This document shows, piece after piece, positions 12,726 to 24,258 of a stretch of 64,000 nt of DNA. Both the position numbers and the translations under genes were made by a program. Each line of letters opens with the position of its first letter. Position 1 is the first letter of the stretch. The stretch covers positions 33,096,863 through 33,160,862 of the forward strand of contig OX457047.1 in assembly GCA_949752735.1 (NCBI GenBank), written 5' to 3'. The notes beneath the pieces were generated by a model. The model was given only the letters and a program-made list of their open reading frames with translations. It had not been told where the DNA came from and did no database searches. The stretch comes from Lumbricus terrestris. Taxonomy: Eukaryota > Annelida > Clitellata > Crassiclitellata > Lumbricidae.

Positions 12726-13226
12726 CAGCGAATGAAGGAAAGTAAGAATGAGAGAAGAAAGGAATGAACTAAGAAATGTGAACAACAGACACAAAATAAT
12801 GCCGAGTTTCACTGAATCGAGACGATCACTTTTGTCATGCAGTCTATTGTAACGTGCACAGCGCCATGCAGGCATTGCGCAACAGTCTTGTTGTCTTACT
12901 GGTATTAAGTCGACCTTTACGTTAAATTATCTAAGGGTAGACCGCACTAGACTCGACCACCAGCAGACTTGGACCATAAGCTATAGACTAAACTAGACCA
13001 TGTCGGTTCGGAATGGATCAGATTAGATCTTAGATAAAAATCAGATTAACAGTATTGACCTTAGACCTTATAAAACGCGGGAGACCGAGAAAGACTTGGC
13101 GAGATACGACGGCCACACAGGATGTGGACGATGGTGGAATGACGAGGGAGGAGCCTCCGAGGAGGCTGAGAGGATTGTGTTCATCTTAGAATGCGTTAAT
13201 CTGATTTTTGTCTAAGATCTGAACAG

Positions 13227-13455
13227 TTAACTTATAATATATATAGAAAGCAGTTAACTTAGAAAACTGTTAACTTAGAAAACAGTTAACTTAGAAAACT
13301 GTTAACTTAGAAAGCTGTTAACTTAGAAACAGTTAACTTAGAAAACAGTTAACTTAGAAAACAGTTAACTTAGAAAACAGTTAACCTTTCAGAATGCAGA
13401 ATTGTTTATAATTAGAAAACAGTTAACTTAGAAAACAGTTAACTTAGAAAACAGC
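13227..13455. repeat. 16-bp minisatellite (TTAACTTAGAAAACAG)n
   Basis: About 13 units of TTAACTTAGAAAACAG occur, with slips of one base. The array is broken once near 13,386-13,415 by sequence unlike the unit. Each unit contains the near-palindrome GTTAAC. Confidence 0.92.
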
Positions 13456-13814
13456 TTACTTTGGTTATGAAAAATCGAAGTGAAAAGTTTTGCTTCTTGT
13501 TGGTCTATTCGTTATCGCCGGCTTTCTAAAGCGCCACGCGAAGGTCAAACGCAGGGCACCAGCTTAATTACGAGCGCTACGAATTCACTGGGATTGTTAG
13601 AGAAGTTGTTTATAGATCAGCCAGATGGATGTCCAGGTCCAGTTGCCAAGGGACAGAGTAGATGCTAAAGTGGGTGTCACTAGATATTCGAGAATTGGAT
13701 GATGAATCATGAAGGAACAGATCAATCGGGGTGTGTATTCTTGGGCAGCTGAATTCTCAGTCCTGAGTGTAGGCTATGGCCGGAAGAGTTTTAGGACGGT
13801 GAACAATAAAATAT

Positions 13815-13893
13815 ATTGATTGATTGATTGATTGATTGACTCATTGATTGATTGACTGACTGACTGATTGATTGATTGATTGATTGATTGATT
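13815..13893. repeat. (GATT)n microsatellite
   Basis: GATT units with GACT variants. It is the same motif in the opposite sense to the (CAAT)n tract at 8,755. Confidence 0.92.
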
Positions 13894-16199
13894 AATTTAC
13901 GAGGTACAAAAATTTTACAGGTAGCAGCAACTTAACCAGCCGAGGGTTCTCTTTGCCGCCAATTAATGACAGACATTGTTATGTTCACAATATTTTTGCC
14001 GTCGTTGATTTCAATGTGCTTTAACGTTTAACTGGGTGCGGTGTGTCACCTGGATTTGTCTCTTTTCCTATATTAAACGAAGACTATTATTACCAAAAAT
14101 CATCGTTGCCAAAATCTAAACCAATTTTTTCCACGTACCTGTTTCGCAAGTCCACGACAAGTCATGCTGAGCTCTTAGAAACTGCTGAGTGTAGCACATC
14201 CGCAGAAGGTATCATTTGAGAATGGCCGACTAAGCGACAGACTGCATCATTCTATGCGCGTGTAAGATAGATAAGTGAGTAAGTAAACTCATTGGCGGTA
14301 AAACGGCAAGGAGTTGGGCAGACGAGTACGAAGCAAAATCGTTGAAATGGAGTAGTTTGAAGTCTGTGCGTCTATAGTTATGCAGCTCCTTTTTAAAAGA
14401 AATATATCGCTGCGTGTAATCACATATCAATCCAATCGATATGTCTATATAAAAGGACTCGACCTAAAAACTAATATACGCGGCCTAATAGAAGACCTAA
14501 GGCAATTACAGTCCAAAGATGCAAATGAGGATATTTCTTCAATAGATTCCAGTTGCTCAGACTTAGCCTATCTCTCAAAGGATTATTTTCCTTGTGGTAT
14601 GTTCGGAATCTCACCACCAGCTTTTTTAGTTCGCCTACTGATGTTGCCACCTCGACTGTGTCATTTGAATCACGTCACCATCCTTTGCGTTTCATTAAAT
14701 ATGGCAGACACGAGGTAGACGCACCGACAAACTTCATCGTTGGCCTGTCTCGAGAAGGAAGATTTTGGAAACTGCATTTTGAAAAAGTCCTGTTGCTTCA
14801 GTTTGAAAAGCTTCTGCAACAATCGACTCAACGGTTAGTTCACTTTGGTCGGCTGCATACTAGCAGTGTCCTTTAGGTTAAATGAAAACTGAAAGTAACT
14901 GTATCGGTAACTGAAAAGTTATATTTCAGTTAACTGAAATTAAAACCTAAAATGAAAAGTTCTTAAAACTGTAACAAAAACAAAGTTGAAAAGCAAAAAA
15001 CTAGAACTAAAAATACATTTGAAAGCTTCAAACTGAATTAGCTTTTCTGTGTGAAGCACAAACTGAGTGGTGCATAATTATGTCTGCAACGGTTGGCGAC
15101 GTTTGCTTCCAACAGATTTCTGTAGTTCAGCAGCATGAAACATGAGCTTAATCAGATTCGCTGTTCTTTCTAATAAAAATTAATGTTATTAATAAGCAAA
15201 TCCCATTTAATTGTCGCTGTTTAATGTCTATGGAAATAAATTAAACTTAAAAGATTCCGAATACTTAAACTAAAACTGAACTAGACTTGAATACTGTAAC
15301 TAATAGTCTACTCGAAAGTCAAAACAAAACCAAAACTGAAACGTATGTGAAATTTAAATAACATTGCATGCTAGTACGTTACAGTCGTCACATGCTATCA
15401 GCGTCGCGCCTTCTCATTATAAAGGCCTGCACATGGGCGCATTAGACTTAGTTAGGCCTATACCCGGGACCAGTTGCAGTCTCTGTACGGTCATCGGAAA
15501 TATACGTAGGACCCATGCTGCGGTGAATTCTCTCCGAAAAATCAGTAATGACATGCGACCCAGTGCATGATAATCTCATCTAATCTCCTCTCCGAGTGCA
15601 GCGCCGAGCAGCAGAAGGCAGGCGCCTGCCGTTGCTTCCTGGAACGGATAATCCAGCATACGTTCCGTGCTACTCTTTAAGCGATAACTGCAGTATCATT
15701 CTTCGCTGACCAACCGCCTTGTTTCTGTTGCGGACGACGATTAAGTGCGCCCGGCTCAGCCGCTGTCAGCACAGACCGACATGCGGAAACGATATATGGC
15801 CAGGAATGGCTTTCTTTAACGACCAACACACGTTACGCCCTCTGCCGAATGCTGTGCATGCCTGGTCCAATGCTACGCTCTGTTTACATACATGTAACAA
15901 GCGCAATGATAAACCGTGTGCATCGAAACTTGTGTAACCCAATCCTATTATCGCCTCGTATAGAATTTCTGTCTTTCACGTAACAAGCTCGTCTCAATGC
16001 CAGCAGCCAGCCTCATACTTTCTATTATAAATAGAACTATTTAAATATTTATGACTATTCCTCTATTTAACACATTACGCGGAAAAACGGAGCTATTCAG
16101 TTATATTTGACCAGTGAAATCACCTCCCAGTCCACATTTCAGCTAAAGTTAGTAGGCTACAGGCTACTGCACAAATTATAGGCCTATTACAAGGACTTT
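13894..16199. other. No gene supported
   Basis: Short open frames occur at 14,380-14,876 and 15,364-15,937 but have no splice context, domain or compositional support. Positions 14,880-15,360 are A-rich with repeated AACTGAAA-like words. I see nothing else. Confidence 0.45.
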
Positions 16200-16539
16200 T
16201 AGTGCGCAGTTGTGCACAAAATGGGCGGTTCCAAATGAATTTTTGCAGCTGCAAAGGCATTTCTGTGCAGCTATTAAAAATAGTTTAAATTGTTTAATTT
16301 TCCTCCCACTGGGAATAATTTACCGAGGCGGATGGGATGGGAGAGAAGGTATAGGGCAGTTCTAAAAACTCCTTAAAGTCATGAAAAAGCTTTAAAAGAC
16401 AATCGCTGTGATGTGGACAAAACGTCTGCCCTGGTTGACGAGTGAAAAGTAACACGCTGCTAGTAGCTAGGCCTATACTTAAGTGAAGGACAGAATTCAC
16501 ATCTTCGACGACTTTAGTCCCCGCAGAGGCTATAGGCTG

Positions 16540-17173
16540 CTACATGAATGCGCCGGGTGAAAATACACAAATTAATATGCTACACTGTTCTACCAAAGCT
16601 CAAAGCTAAAAATTTCAGATGACGCCAGCTTACAATAATTATTGCTATTTTAATGTTACGGCACCTGTAGGCTACTCACGTTGAAACAGTCTAACTATCG
16701 ATTCAATCCAATTACAGAAACTGATTGCTCCCTTTAATGTTATTATTTCAATGTAACTTTATCTGTCTCAATGTGCCAGGTTGCGGTTTGCCATTACCAA
16801 CCTGTTTTTGCTCATTAAACGAATACACATAAACAGTCTCGCCTGACACGCTTTCGATTGCAATGAAATACACGCGCTATTAGGAATTTCGTATCACAAG
16901 GCCAAATGGCCAGAAATCACACTAACTCAGCCCACAGCGACATGGATCTATAGTATGTAATCAATAGGCTTGTTGACAGAATTAGGCTAATGCGCTTTTT
17001 GTAGTAGTCCTATATGTATATAATAAAAATTAACCTATAGGCACGTGATGAGCCATGAAAAAGCCGTCGTATGGCCTAAGCCGTGCTTGATTAACGGTAA
17101 AACTAATTATTCTGATATTTGACTATAGCCTACCCGTAAAATCTGTTCCTGTTAATTAAGGCATGGTTACGTT
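16540..17173. repeat. Dispersed repeat copy 1, left of the hAT insertion
   Basis: This aligns by eye, with small gaps, to 22,670-23,130. Shared blocks include TTCTACCAAAGCT, CGTATCACAAGGCCAAAT, AGCCAGAAATCACACTA-like sequence, TTGATTAACGGTAAAACTAA and CTGTTCCTGTTAATTAAGGC. Copy 1 is interrupted at 17,174 by the hAT element and resumes after 19,215. The family is unknown; neither copy codes for protein. Confidence 0.8.
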
Positions 17174-19207
17174 CAGTGGCGGCGCTACGCCAGGGCATGG
17201 CAGGGCAAATGCCCTGGTAAAAAAGCCTTTGCCCTGGCTGTTGCCCTGGTCGTTGCCCTGCCAGAAATTTAACCATTGGAGAATTTGTTCGGGCATATTG
17301 CTTCTTACTGTTCACATCCGTCCGCTCTTGGGCAGGGCAAAAGTTCTGGCAGGGCAAAATTCTGGCAGGGCAAAAGTTTATGAGGAGAACAAAATCTGAC
17401 ATGGCAAATTTCTGGCAGGGCAAAAGTTCTGTCAGAGCCAACATTCTGGCAGGGTAAAGACAGTAAAATTATGGCAGGGCAAAAGTTTTGACAGAGGAAA
17501 ATTCTGGCAGGGCAAAAATTCTGGTGGCTCAAAAGTTCTTGGAGGGAAAATTCTGTTGCTGTCTATCCACATTACCATATAAAACTAACAGCGTAGGCCT
17601 AGCTGTCGCTTTCTTGCTTTTCAAATGAAGCGTAAGCATTTGCGTAGACAATAGACCTAGGCCTATATATACCTAATTCCGTTACTTTAATTGCTGAACG
17701 CTTTGCTTTCGAAATGCTACTCGAAAGAGGATTTGCAATGCTTCACTAAGTCACCGAGATTGGGCCATAAAAATACCCTAAAGTTTTTTTGCCCATAATC
17801 CTGGCCAGGGTAGTAGTTTTTTAACGATTTTTTTAGGCTTAAAGGATATTCATATTCACACATGATGGCCAGATTTAATAAAAAAAAATATTCAAACAGA
17901 ACAAAAGTTTGATCACTTTTAGTGAGACCACTCACTGTTATATGACGATTCAAAAATATGACGCAGCAAAAAGTAACAAAAACGAATTTATTAAGTAACA
18001 TCTCAAATAATTGGTGTCAAATAAACTTGTTATTGACAGAAAATCGTTGTTATTATTTAGAAAAAAAGGCACCAGCATAGCTGCACGTCGCTGTGACATC
18101 ATTTATCAAGATCACTGTTAAGTTGGTAAATAAAGAATTTTTCTGATTAGTAGGGGCCTAATTTTGTTTTTAAGATAATAAAATCGAAATTTCTATCAAA
18201 TTAAAATGCTCAGGGTGTCGGTGGCTGGCAATATTTGTATTCATACATTTCATGAGCAAGGCCTTGAGATAAAGCTATAATCGCTGCTTAATCTGATGAG
18301 CAGTGATTGTAGAGAAATGAAGAGCTAAATTATTTATTGAAATAGAAAATTAAGAAATGTGCCGTTTATGAAAGGAGATCGGTTCAACGTCAATATTACT
18401 GTACTGGTTTCATTGAGAAGAACAAATGGTTCCAAATATCCGGATTGGAACCCGATGATTTTATCAACAGTGGCGAGCTATTGCTCGAGAAATACCTCAA
18501 TCTGCAGCCAAAACCAAGAACGATAAGAGAATGAAAATAATTGATGGTCGCATTGGAGCTGATTGGGAAGATTTACCTCTGGAACACATCACCAAGTCCA
18601 TTCAAAAACCGTGCAAAAGACTCAAAACAAGTGTGGGCATTGTTGGTGGACACATTGAACACAAGATGTGGTGCACAATCACGTTCATTTGATAGTAATA
18701 ACATTATTATCTGAGATGAGACTTATAAAAATCGATTGTTGCTACTTTTTGTTGGATTATGTTTTTGAATAGTCAAAAAGTCGGTTGTCTCACTAAAAGT
18801 CATGTAACTCTTGTTCTATTTGAAATATTGTGATGAAATCTGGCCACTCTACGTAAATTATTATTATGAATTGTCTTTAAGCCTGTAAAATTTAATTATT
18901 TTTTAACTTCTGGTTAAGATATTGGCAAAAACCTTAAGGGGTCTTTTTATGGCCCACCCTGTATAAGGATTCTAAGATTTGCTTTTCAAATGTCAAAGTG
19001 TTCGGTTTCATGGCTTCGCGCATTTGATCTTCTGACCAGCAACCCTAATAGTGCATGGTGGGTGATTTATGGCATGCACGGTAGCGCAAAATTATAGACC
19101 TATGTGACCCCGTAACTGCCGTACACGCGACTCACCCTCTGCCCTGGTTACTTGTGTGACTGCCCTGGCTATGCCCTGGCTACAAAAAGTGTCTGGCGCC
19201 GCCACTG
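17174..19207. mobile_element. hAT-type DNA transposon, non-autonomous, 2.03 kb
   Basis: The ends are CAGTGGCGGCGC and GCGCCGCCACTG. They are flanked by an 8-bp target duplication, GTTACGTT, at 17,166-17,173 and 19,208-19,215. Both subterminal zones are packed with TGCCCTGG/CCAGGGCA motifs (17,200-17,260, a tandem run of GGCAGGGCAAAA at 17,330-17,525, and 19,140-19,190). This layout fits hAT transposase-binding subterminal repeats. There is no hAT transposase frame; the centre is occupied by a mariner remnant. The unoccupied site can be read in the second copy of the surrounding repeat near 23,130. Confidence 0.9.
17750..18961. mobile_element. Tc1/mariner-like remnant nested in the hAT element
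   Basis: The right end reads GGCCCACCCTG followed by TA at 18,962. The left end is a degraded inverted copy (GGGCCATAAAAATACCCT, 17,758). The inverted similarity extends about 200 bp inward, including AGTGAGAC-type blocks at 17,920 and 18,800. Between them, plus-strand sequence at 18,455-18,690 decays from a transposase C-terminus: WNPM motif, then WRAIAREIPQ in another frame, then GGHIEH near the end. Several frameshifts make it inactive. Confidence 0.65.
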
Positions 19208-19355
19208 GTTACGTTGTATTTTTTAGGGGGAAAATTATGAGGATCATCAAAGGCGTAGGGGACATTTCGGCATTGGGGGAAAAAGACTTTGACCTTTGCC
19301 CGAAAAGTAAACTTTTATCGAAATTTTTTCATAACCTTTTTTTAGTCATTTCATT

Positions 19356-19670
19356 TTGACCTCAGCCTCCTCATGTACCTCCTCATCTCAGTCTCCCTTT
19401 CCCTTGCCATCTCCATATACCTCTCACTCTCAATCTCACTCACCCTCACCTTTCTGTTTCCCACTCCCTCACTCTTCTCATATCACTGTCTATCTCCATC
19501 ACCATCTCCTCTCTCCTTTCTCCTCATTCTTTGCTCCTCTCCCTCTCCTTTTCATTCTGCCTCCCTCCGTCCTTTTTCCCTCCCTCCGTGACTCCCTTCG
19601 TCCTTTCTCCCTTCGTCCTTTCTCCATTCGCCCGTCCGTCCCTCTCTCTCTCTTTCTATCTATCCAAGTA
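19356..19670. repeat. Polypyrimidine (CTC/CCT-rich) tract
   Basis: About 300 bp of mostly C and T on plus, with CTCTCC, CCATCTCC and CGTCCTTTCTCC sub-units, directly before the inverted-repeat element at 19,690. Ser/Pro frames are compositional. Confidence 0.85.
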
Positions 19671-19689
19671 TACGGGAACATGTGACGAT

Positions 19690-21056
19690 CAGTGTTTAAT
19701 CTAGTCCCCCTCCTCTGGGGGGGGAATTGGGGTTTCTGGGGGGGGAGACATTTGAATGTCCGAAGGACGCTCGTGATGCACGTAGCACCTAGACGGGGAG
19801 GGGTATAGGGAGGGGGATGCGCCCCTCCCCATCAGAAACTTTTTGAATTTCCACATTGCAATGGCAGCGTTTTAAGGTGTCGTCTTAACAAAATAGCTGT
19901 ACATTTTCAGTGACCCATTAGACAATTTTTGGATTTCCACATTGCAATTTCAGCATTTTAAGGGGTCATCTTAACAAAATAGCTGTACTGTTTCAGTGAC
20001 CCATTAGAAACTTTTTGAATTTCCACATTGCAATGGCAGCGTTTTAAGGTGTCGTCTTAACAATATAGCTGTACTGTTTCAGTGACCCATTAGAAACTTT
20101 TGGAATTTCCACATTAAAATGGCAGAATTTTAAGGTGTCATCTTAACAAAATAGCTGTACTGTTTCAGTGACCCATTAGAAAATTTTTGGATTTCCACAT
20201 TGCAATGGCAGCATTTTAAGGGGTCATCTTAACAAAATAGCTGTACTATTTCAGTGACCCATTAGAAACTTTTTGAATTTCCACATTACAATGGGAGCAT
20301 TTTAAGGTGTCGTCTTAACAAAATAGGTGTACTGTTTCAGTGACCCATTAGAAACTTTTGGAATTTCCACATTGCAATGGGAGCATTTTAAGGTGTCGTC
20401 TTAACAAAATAGCTGTACTGTTTCAGTGACCCATTAGAAATTTTTTGGATTTCCACATTGCAATGGCAGCATTTTAAGGGGTCATCTTAACAAAATAGCT
20501 GTTCTGTTTGAGTGACCCATTAGAAACTTTTGGAATTTCCACATTAAAATGGCAGAATTTTAAGGTGTCGTCTTAACAAAATAGCTGTACATTTTCAGTG
20601 ATCCATTAGAAAATTTTTGGATTTCCACATTGCAATTTCAGGATTTTAAGGGGTCATCTTAGCAAAATAGCTGTACTGTTTCAGTGACCCATTAGAAACT
20701 TTTTGAATTTCCACATTACAATGGCAGCATTTTAAGGTGTCGTCTTAACAAAATAGCTGTACTTTTTCAGTGACTTATTAGAAACTTTTTGAATTTCCAC
20801 ATTGCAATGGCAGCATTTTAAAATGTCATCTTAACATGATAGTATCATAATATTATATTATAGTAGTAAAATAATGTCATTATAATCATATAATAATAAA
20901 TAATATCACGATATATTATAACACTTCATTTAAAACAATGACGAAAGCAGTAACTAAAAACCAATATCATTTCGTCAATTTTTTCTGGGGGGGAAATGTC
21001 AATCCTGGGGGGGGGGAACTTTCCCCCCCCCCCAGAGACGTCTAGATTAAACACTG
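19690..21056. mobile_element. 1.37-kb inverted-repeat element carrying an 86-bp tandem array
   Basis: The ends are CAGTGTTTAATCTAG and CTAGATTAAACACTG. They are flanked by TGTGACGAT on both sides (19,681-19,689 and 21,057-21,065), a 9-bp match; an 8-bp duplication plus a chance base would also fit hAT. Inside each end are long G or C runs (19,717-19,750 and 20,980-21,035). The core is almost entirely a tandem array. No transposase is present. The CAGTG terminus suggests hAT, but this is not settled. Confidence 0.85.
19835..20835. repeat. Twelve tandem ~86-bp units inside the 19,690 element
   Basis: The word TTTCCACATT recurs every 85-87 bp from 19,848 to 20,797, twelve times. Units fall into types by the block after TTTTAAG: GTGTCGTC, GGGTCATC and minor variants. 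The order is mixed, roughly A-B-A-C-B-A-A-B-C-B-A-X. The array stops in A/T-rich sequence at 20,840. Confidence 0.93.
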
Positions 21057-21065
21057 TGTGACGAT

Positions 21066-22284
21066 TGACGAAGGATTTTAGGTCACAGAATTTTATTGCC
21101 CAGCCGTTGTGGACTTGGTGCTTTCGTCATCTGCATGCAGGTAATCACGTGTCACAAAGTACGCCATAATGACGCCTTCCGATCGCTTTCTATGAAATGT
21201 TCGACCAATGACCATGTATCCATCGTTTTATTTACTTTATCATTAATTTAAGCTTTTCGCTCCTAACTGAGACAGATAAGAATTGATTAGGAAATAAGCA
21301 AACCAATAGTCGGCAGACGGAGCGTCATGGTATGAAGTTATCAGACAATTCAGGTGTTATGATTAGTTTTGTTTTCTTCTCTTGATGCACGACTGACTTT
21401 TTGGGATCGATGGGTAGCCTTGTGCGTATCCTTTCATACGTCGCTGAGGTGACCCTAATTGGACTTAAACAATTTCGAACTTAATAGAAAAATGCTTGTT
21501 GTAAACTTATTAACCTAACACTTACTCTATTCCTAAAGTTTCTTTGATCTAATATTTATGAAACAACTCCAAGTCTTTGTTGTATTTCATGGCCCTAACA
21601 CAAAAACCATTCCGAGCATATTAAACCCTAAAATCAATAATGACTAAAATCCACGAGAAACCGCACAGATATTTTTCAAATCGAAACTCTAAACTATAGC
21701 CTACATCTAACACTAAGCAATATTACGCTATAAAATGCTGAAGAATCTGCGTACACATCATCAACATTCAGTCGTTCATCTCAAAATAGATCTGATTTTG
21801 TGATGTCTGTAATTGTTAGACATGAATGACCACAATGTTTGTAAATTCGCTGACAAAGTATGGTCCTAGCCACTTAGTTAAAGCTGCTATTCTTACATGC
21901 AGGTCTCTACGAATTCTTAAAAATTGATTGTATTGACTGAAACGGCAGGTGACCTCTTCCTTATGCAACCTCGAATTTGCATAAGTAAGATATTGGCCTG
22001 GATTTTTGACTGAGAGAGCTGAACAATATGCGCATAAAAAGTGCGTCAGCCTCGTGAATGGTCGCTGGATGGCGTATGGCGAATATTTTGACTCACTGCT
22101 GTGAATGACGTTGCTATGGTGTTTCGACAACGTTGCTATGTCGAAGTCCCTTTATGACGTCAAAATGGTGCATCAGCAGAGTTTGTGATTGTTGCAATAT
22201 GAACAGGGCAGGGCCACTGTCATAACCATCGTCGTGGACGTCATCGTTTTCGTCATCATCCAGTTCATAATAATTATTGAAGTC
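21066..22284. other. No gene supported
   Basis: A/T-rich unique sequence. The frame on minus at 21,816-22,130 lacks splice or domain support. Nothing recognisable. Confidence 0.45.
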
Positions 22285-22290
22285 AAGGAC

Positions 22291-22485
22291 AAGGGCTGTT
22301 TTTAAGGAATTTTTTGAACTGTACAAACTGTTCTTTTCTTTCCCATCCTCCATGGTAAATTACTTCCAATCGCAGGACAATGACCATTTTTGATAGTTTT
22401 AACTGTACAGAAGTGCCTCTACAACTGCACAAATCCATTTAGAACTGCACATTTTGTGTACAACTGCACGTTTAAAAAAGCCCTA
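22291..22485. mobile_element. Small MITE with AGGGCT-type inverted ends
   Basis: The left end is AGGGCTGTTTTTAAGGAATT and the right end is TTTAAAAAAGCCCT. AAGGAC occurs on both sides (22,285-22,290 and 22,486-22,491). The interior repeats the word AACTGCAC. A related element lies at 47,543-47,824. Confidence 0.5.
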
Positions 22486-22669
22486 AAGGACAGCATCCAC
22501 ATTTTCGACACGTCAGTACATGCAGGATCTATGCTGCTACTCCGCCACTGGTTGCACTCTGCCAGTGCCAGTCCCAAGCGTGGATAAAGGAGGAGGGTGT
22601 CGCTAATGGTCCTTGTTAGTTGTTACCACGCAGTGACGTTAAACTGCAAATACCACCAACTATGCTGCT

Positions 22670-23170
22670 ATAATGAATGCACCGAGAAACATACACAACT
22701 AATATGTTTCTCTGTTCTACCAAAGCTTAATTAAGCTAAAATTTCATATAAGGACGCGTAGCCTACAATTACTATTTTAACGTTGGGGCACCTGTCCTCA
22801 CGCTCAAACATTCTAGTCTGATACGCCTTCGATTGCATGCTAGCCGCACGTGTTATTAGGAATTACGTATCACAAGGCCAAATAGCCAGAAATCACACTA
22901 GTTCAGTTCACAATGACATTGATCTAGTATGTAATCAATACGCTTGTTGACAGAATGCGATTTTTGCAGTAGGCCTACTACAAAACGGCCAACCTAGGCA
23001 CGTGAGGAGTCATGATGAAAAGGCAATCGTGTGGCCTAACCTAGCTGTGCTTGATTAACGGTAAAACTAATTAGTCTGATGTTTGGCTGCCCGTAAAATC
23101 TGTTCCTGTTAATTAAGGCATGGTCACGTCATATTTTTTTAAACCACAATGTTTTTATGAGGATCAATGG
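22670..23170. repeat. Dispersed repeat copy 2, carrying the unoccupied hAT site
   Basis: This is the counterpart of 16,540-17,173 plus the sequence after 19,215. At 23,125-23,135 it reads GGTCACGTCATATTTTT where copy 1 has the target GTTACGTT split by the hAT. It therefore shows the pre-insertion state of a sister copy. A fragment like its left flank (GCACTCTGCCAATGCCAGTC) is also found at 40,106. Confidence 0.8.
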
Positions 23171-23407
23171 ATCATCCATAGAGTCCATACTTGGTCAAGA
23201 CCTTTAAACAGCTCCACTGGATTTGCCAATGCTACTAATACTCTCAAATTATGCCAAACTCCCTTCAAATGCAGTGCCAAATATTCAGAAAAATTCCACT
23301 AAAGTGCAGAAGAGTAGGGACAATAGCATCTTGCTCATATTTTAACACATCCCAAGACATACAACTCCAGTCCATTGGTCACCTATTTCCAGAAGTATTT
23401 GCTAAAC

Positions 23408-23719
23408 CAGAGGTTCCCAAACTTCTCTGGCTCGGGACCCACTTGGGAATATTTTTTCTGCCTCTGGACCCACTAGACAAAATTATTAATCATGCTAAGT
23501 CTCGTGCACTGTTTCCTGTTCACATACACGCACAAGCTAGTTATAGCCCAACCATAGTCAAATGTTGTTTCACTAGTTATAACGTAATAATAAAGTATGA
23601 CGTTGGAGGGTTACTGGAGTAAATACTGAAATTAACAGAGAAATAAGAACTTTCGCGGCCCACTTGCCAAAGCTCTGCGACCCACTTTTGGGTCGCGACC
23701 CACAGTTTGGGAAACGCTG
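23408..23719. mobile_element. hAT MITE, 312 bp, 8-bp duplication
   Basis: The ends are CAGAGGTTCCCAAACTT and AGTTTGGGAAACGCTG. TGCTAAAC is duplicated at 23,400-23,407 and 23,720-23,727. The interior near 23,690 reads GGGTCGCGACCCAC, a motif common in Charlie-type hAT MITEs. Non-coding. Confidence 0.88.
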
Positions 23720-24166
23720 TGCTAAACAATATTATTCATATGATCATTAATCACAATCTATATAGCACCCCCTTAAAGTAACTACTCTGGAGCACCCCGA
23801 ATCAAATTCAGATAGTTTTGAGATTGCTTTATAAGTACATATCAGAGGGGACCCTTGGCAGCAGAAGCAAGTATGGAGGTACCAATTTCAGACAATAAGC
23901 CAGCAACATCTGAGAAAGCATCATGGCCTGGTAAGAATAGGCAATGCTATGCACATAGGTGACAAGAAGTGCTTTAACAAGTCGTTTAATTGCAACAGGT
24001 TGGAAAAGAGAATGAAGGAACATTTTCATTTTGGGTTTGTACACACCACAATTCATTCCTTGCTACAAATGAAAACATTTCTTTCAAATATCATCATAAA
24101 CCTTGCATCAGTGACCAGCCAGCCACACTACAGACAACACCAAAAGTAACATTTGTTGTGATCAGT

Positions 24167-24172
24167 TTTATT
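24167..24172 (-). terminator. RPL24 polyadenylation signal
   Basis: AATAAA on the minus strand (plus: TTTATT), about 90 bases after the RPL24 stop codon. It is the first such hexamer downstream. Confidence 0.6.
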
Positions 24173-24258
24173 AACGTTCAGCATGTTAACTCTTGACAGT
24201 GAAGATGGTAGAGTTTCTGCCACAGAGTCCGAGAACACAGAGTCAGTGTGGACTGAAT

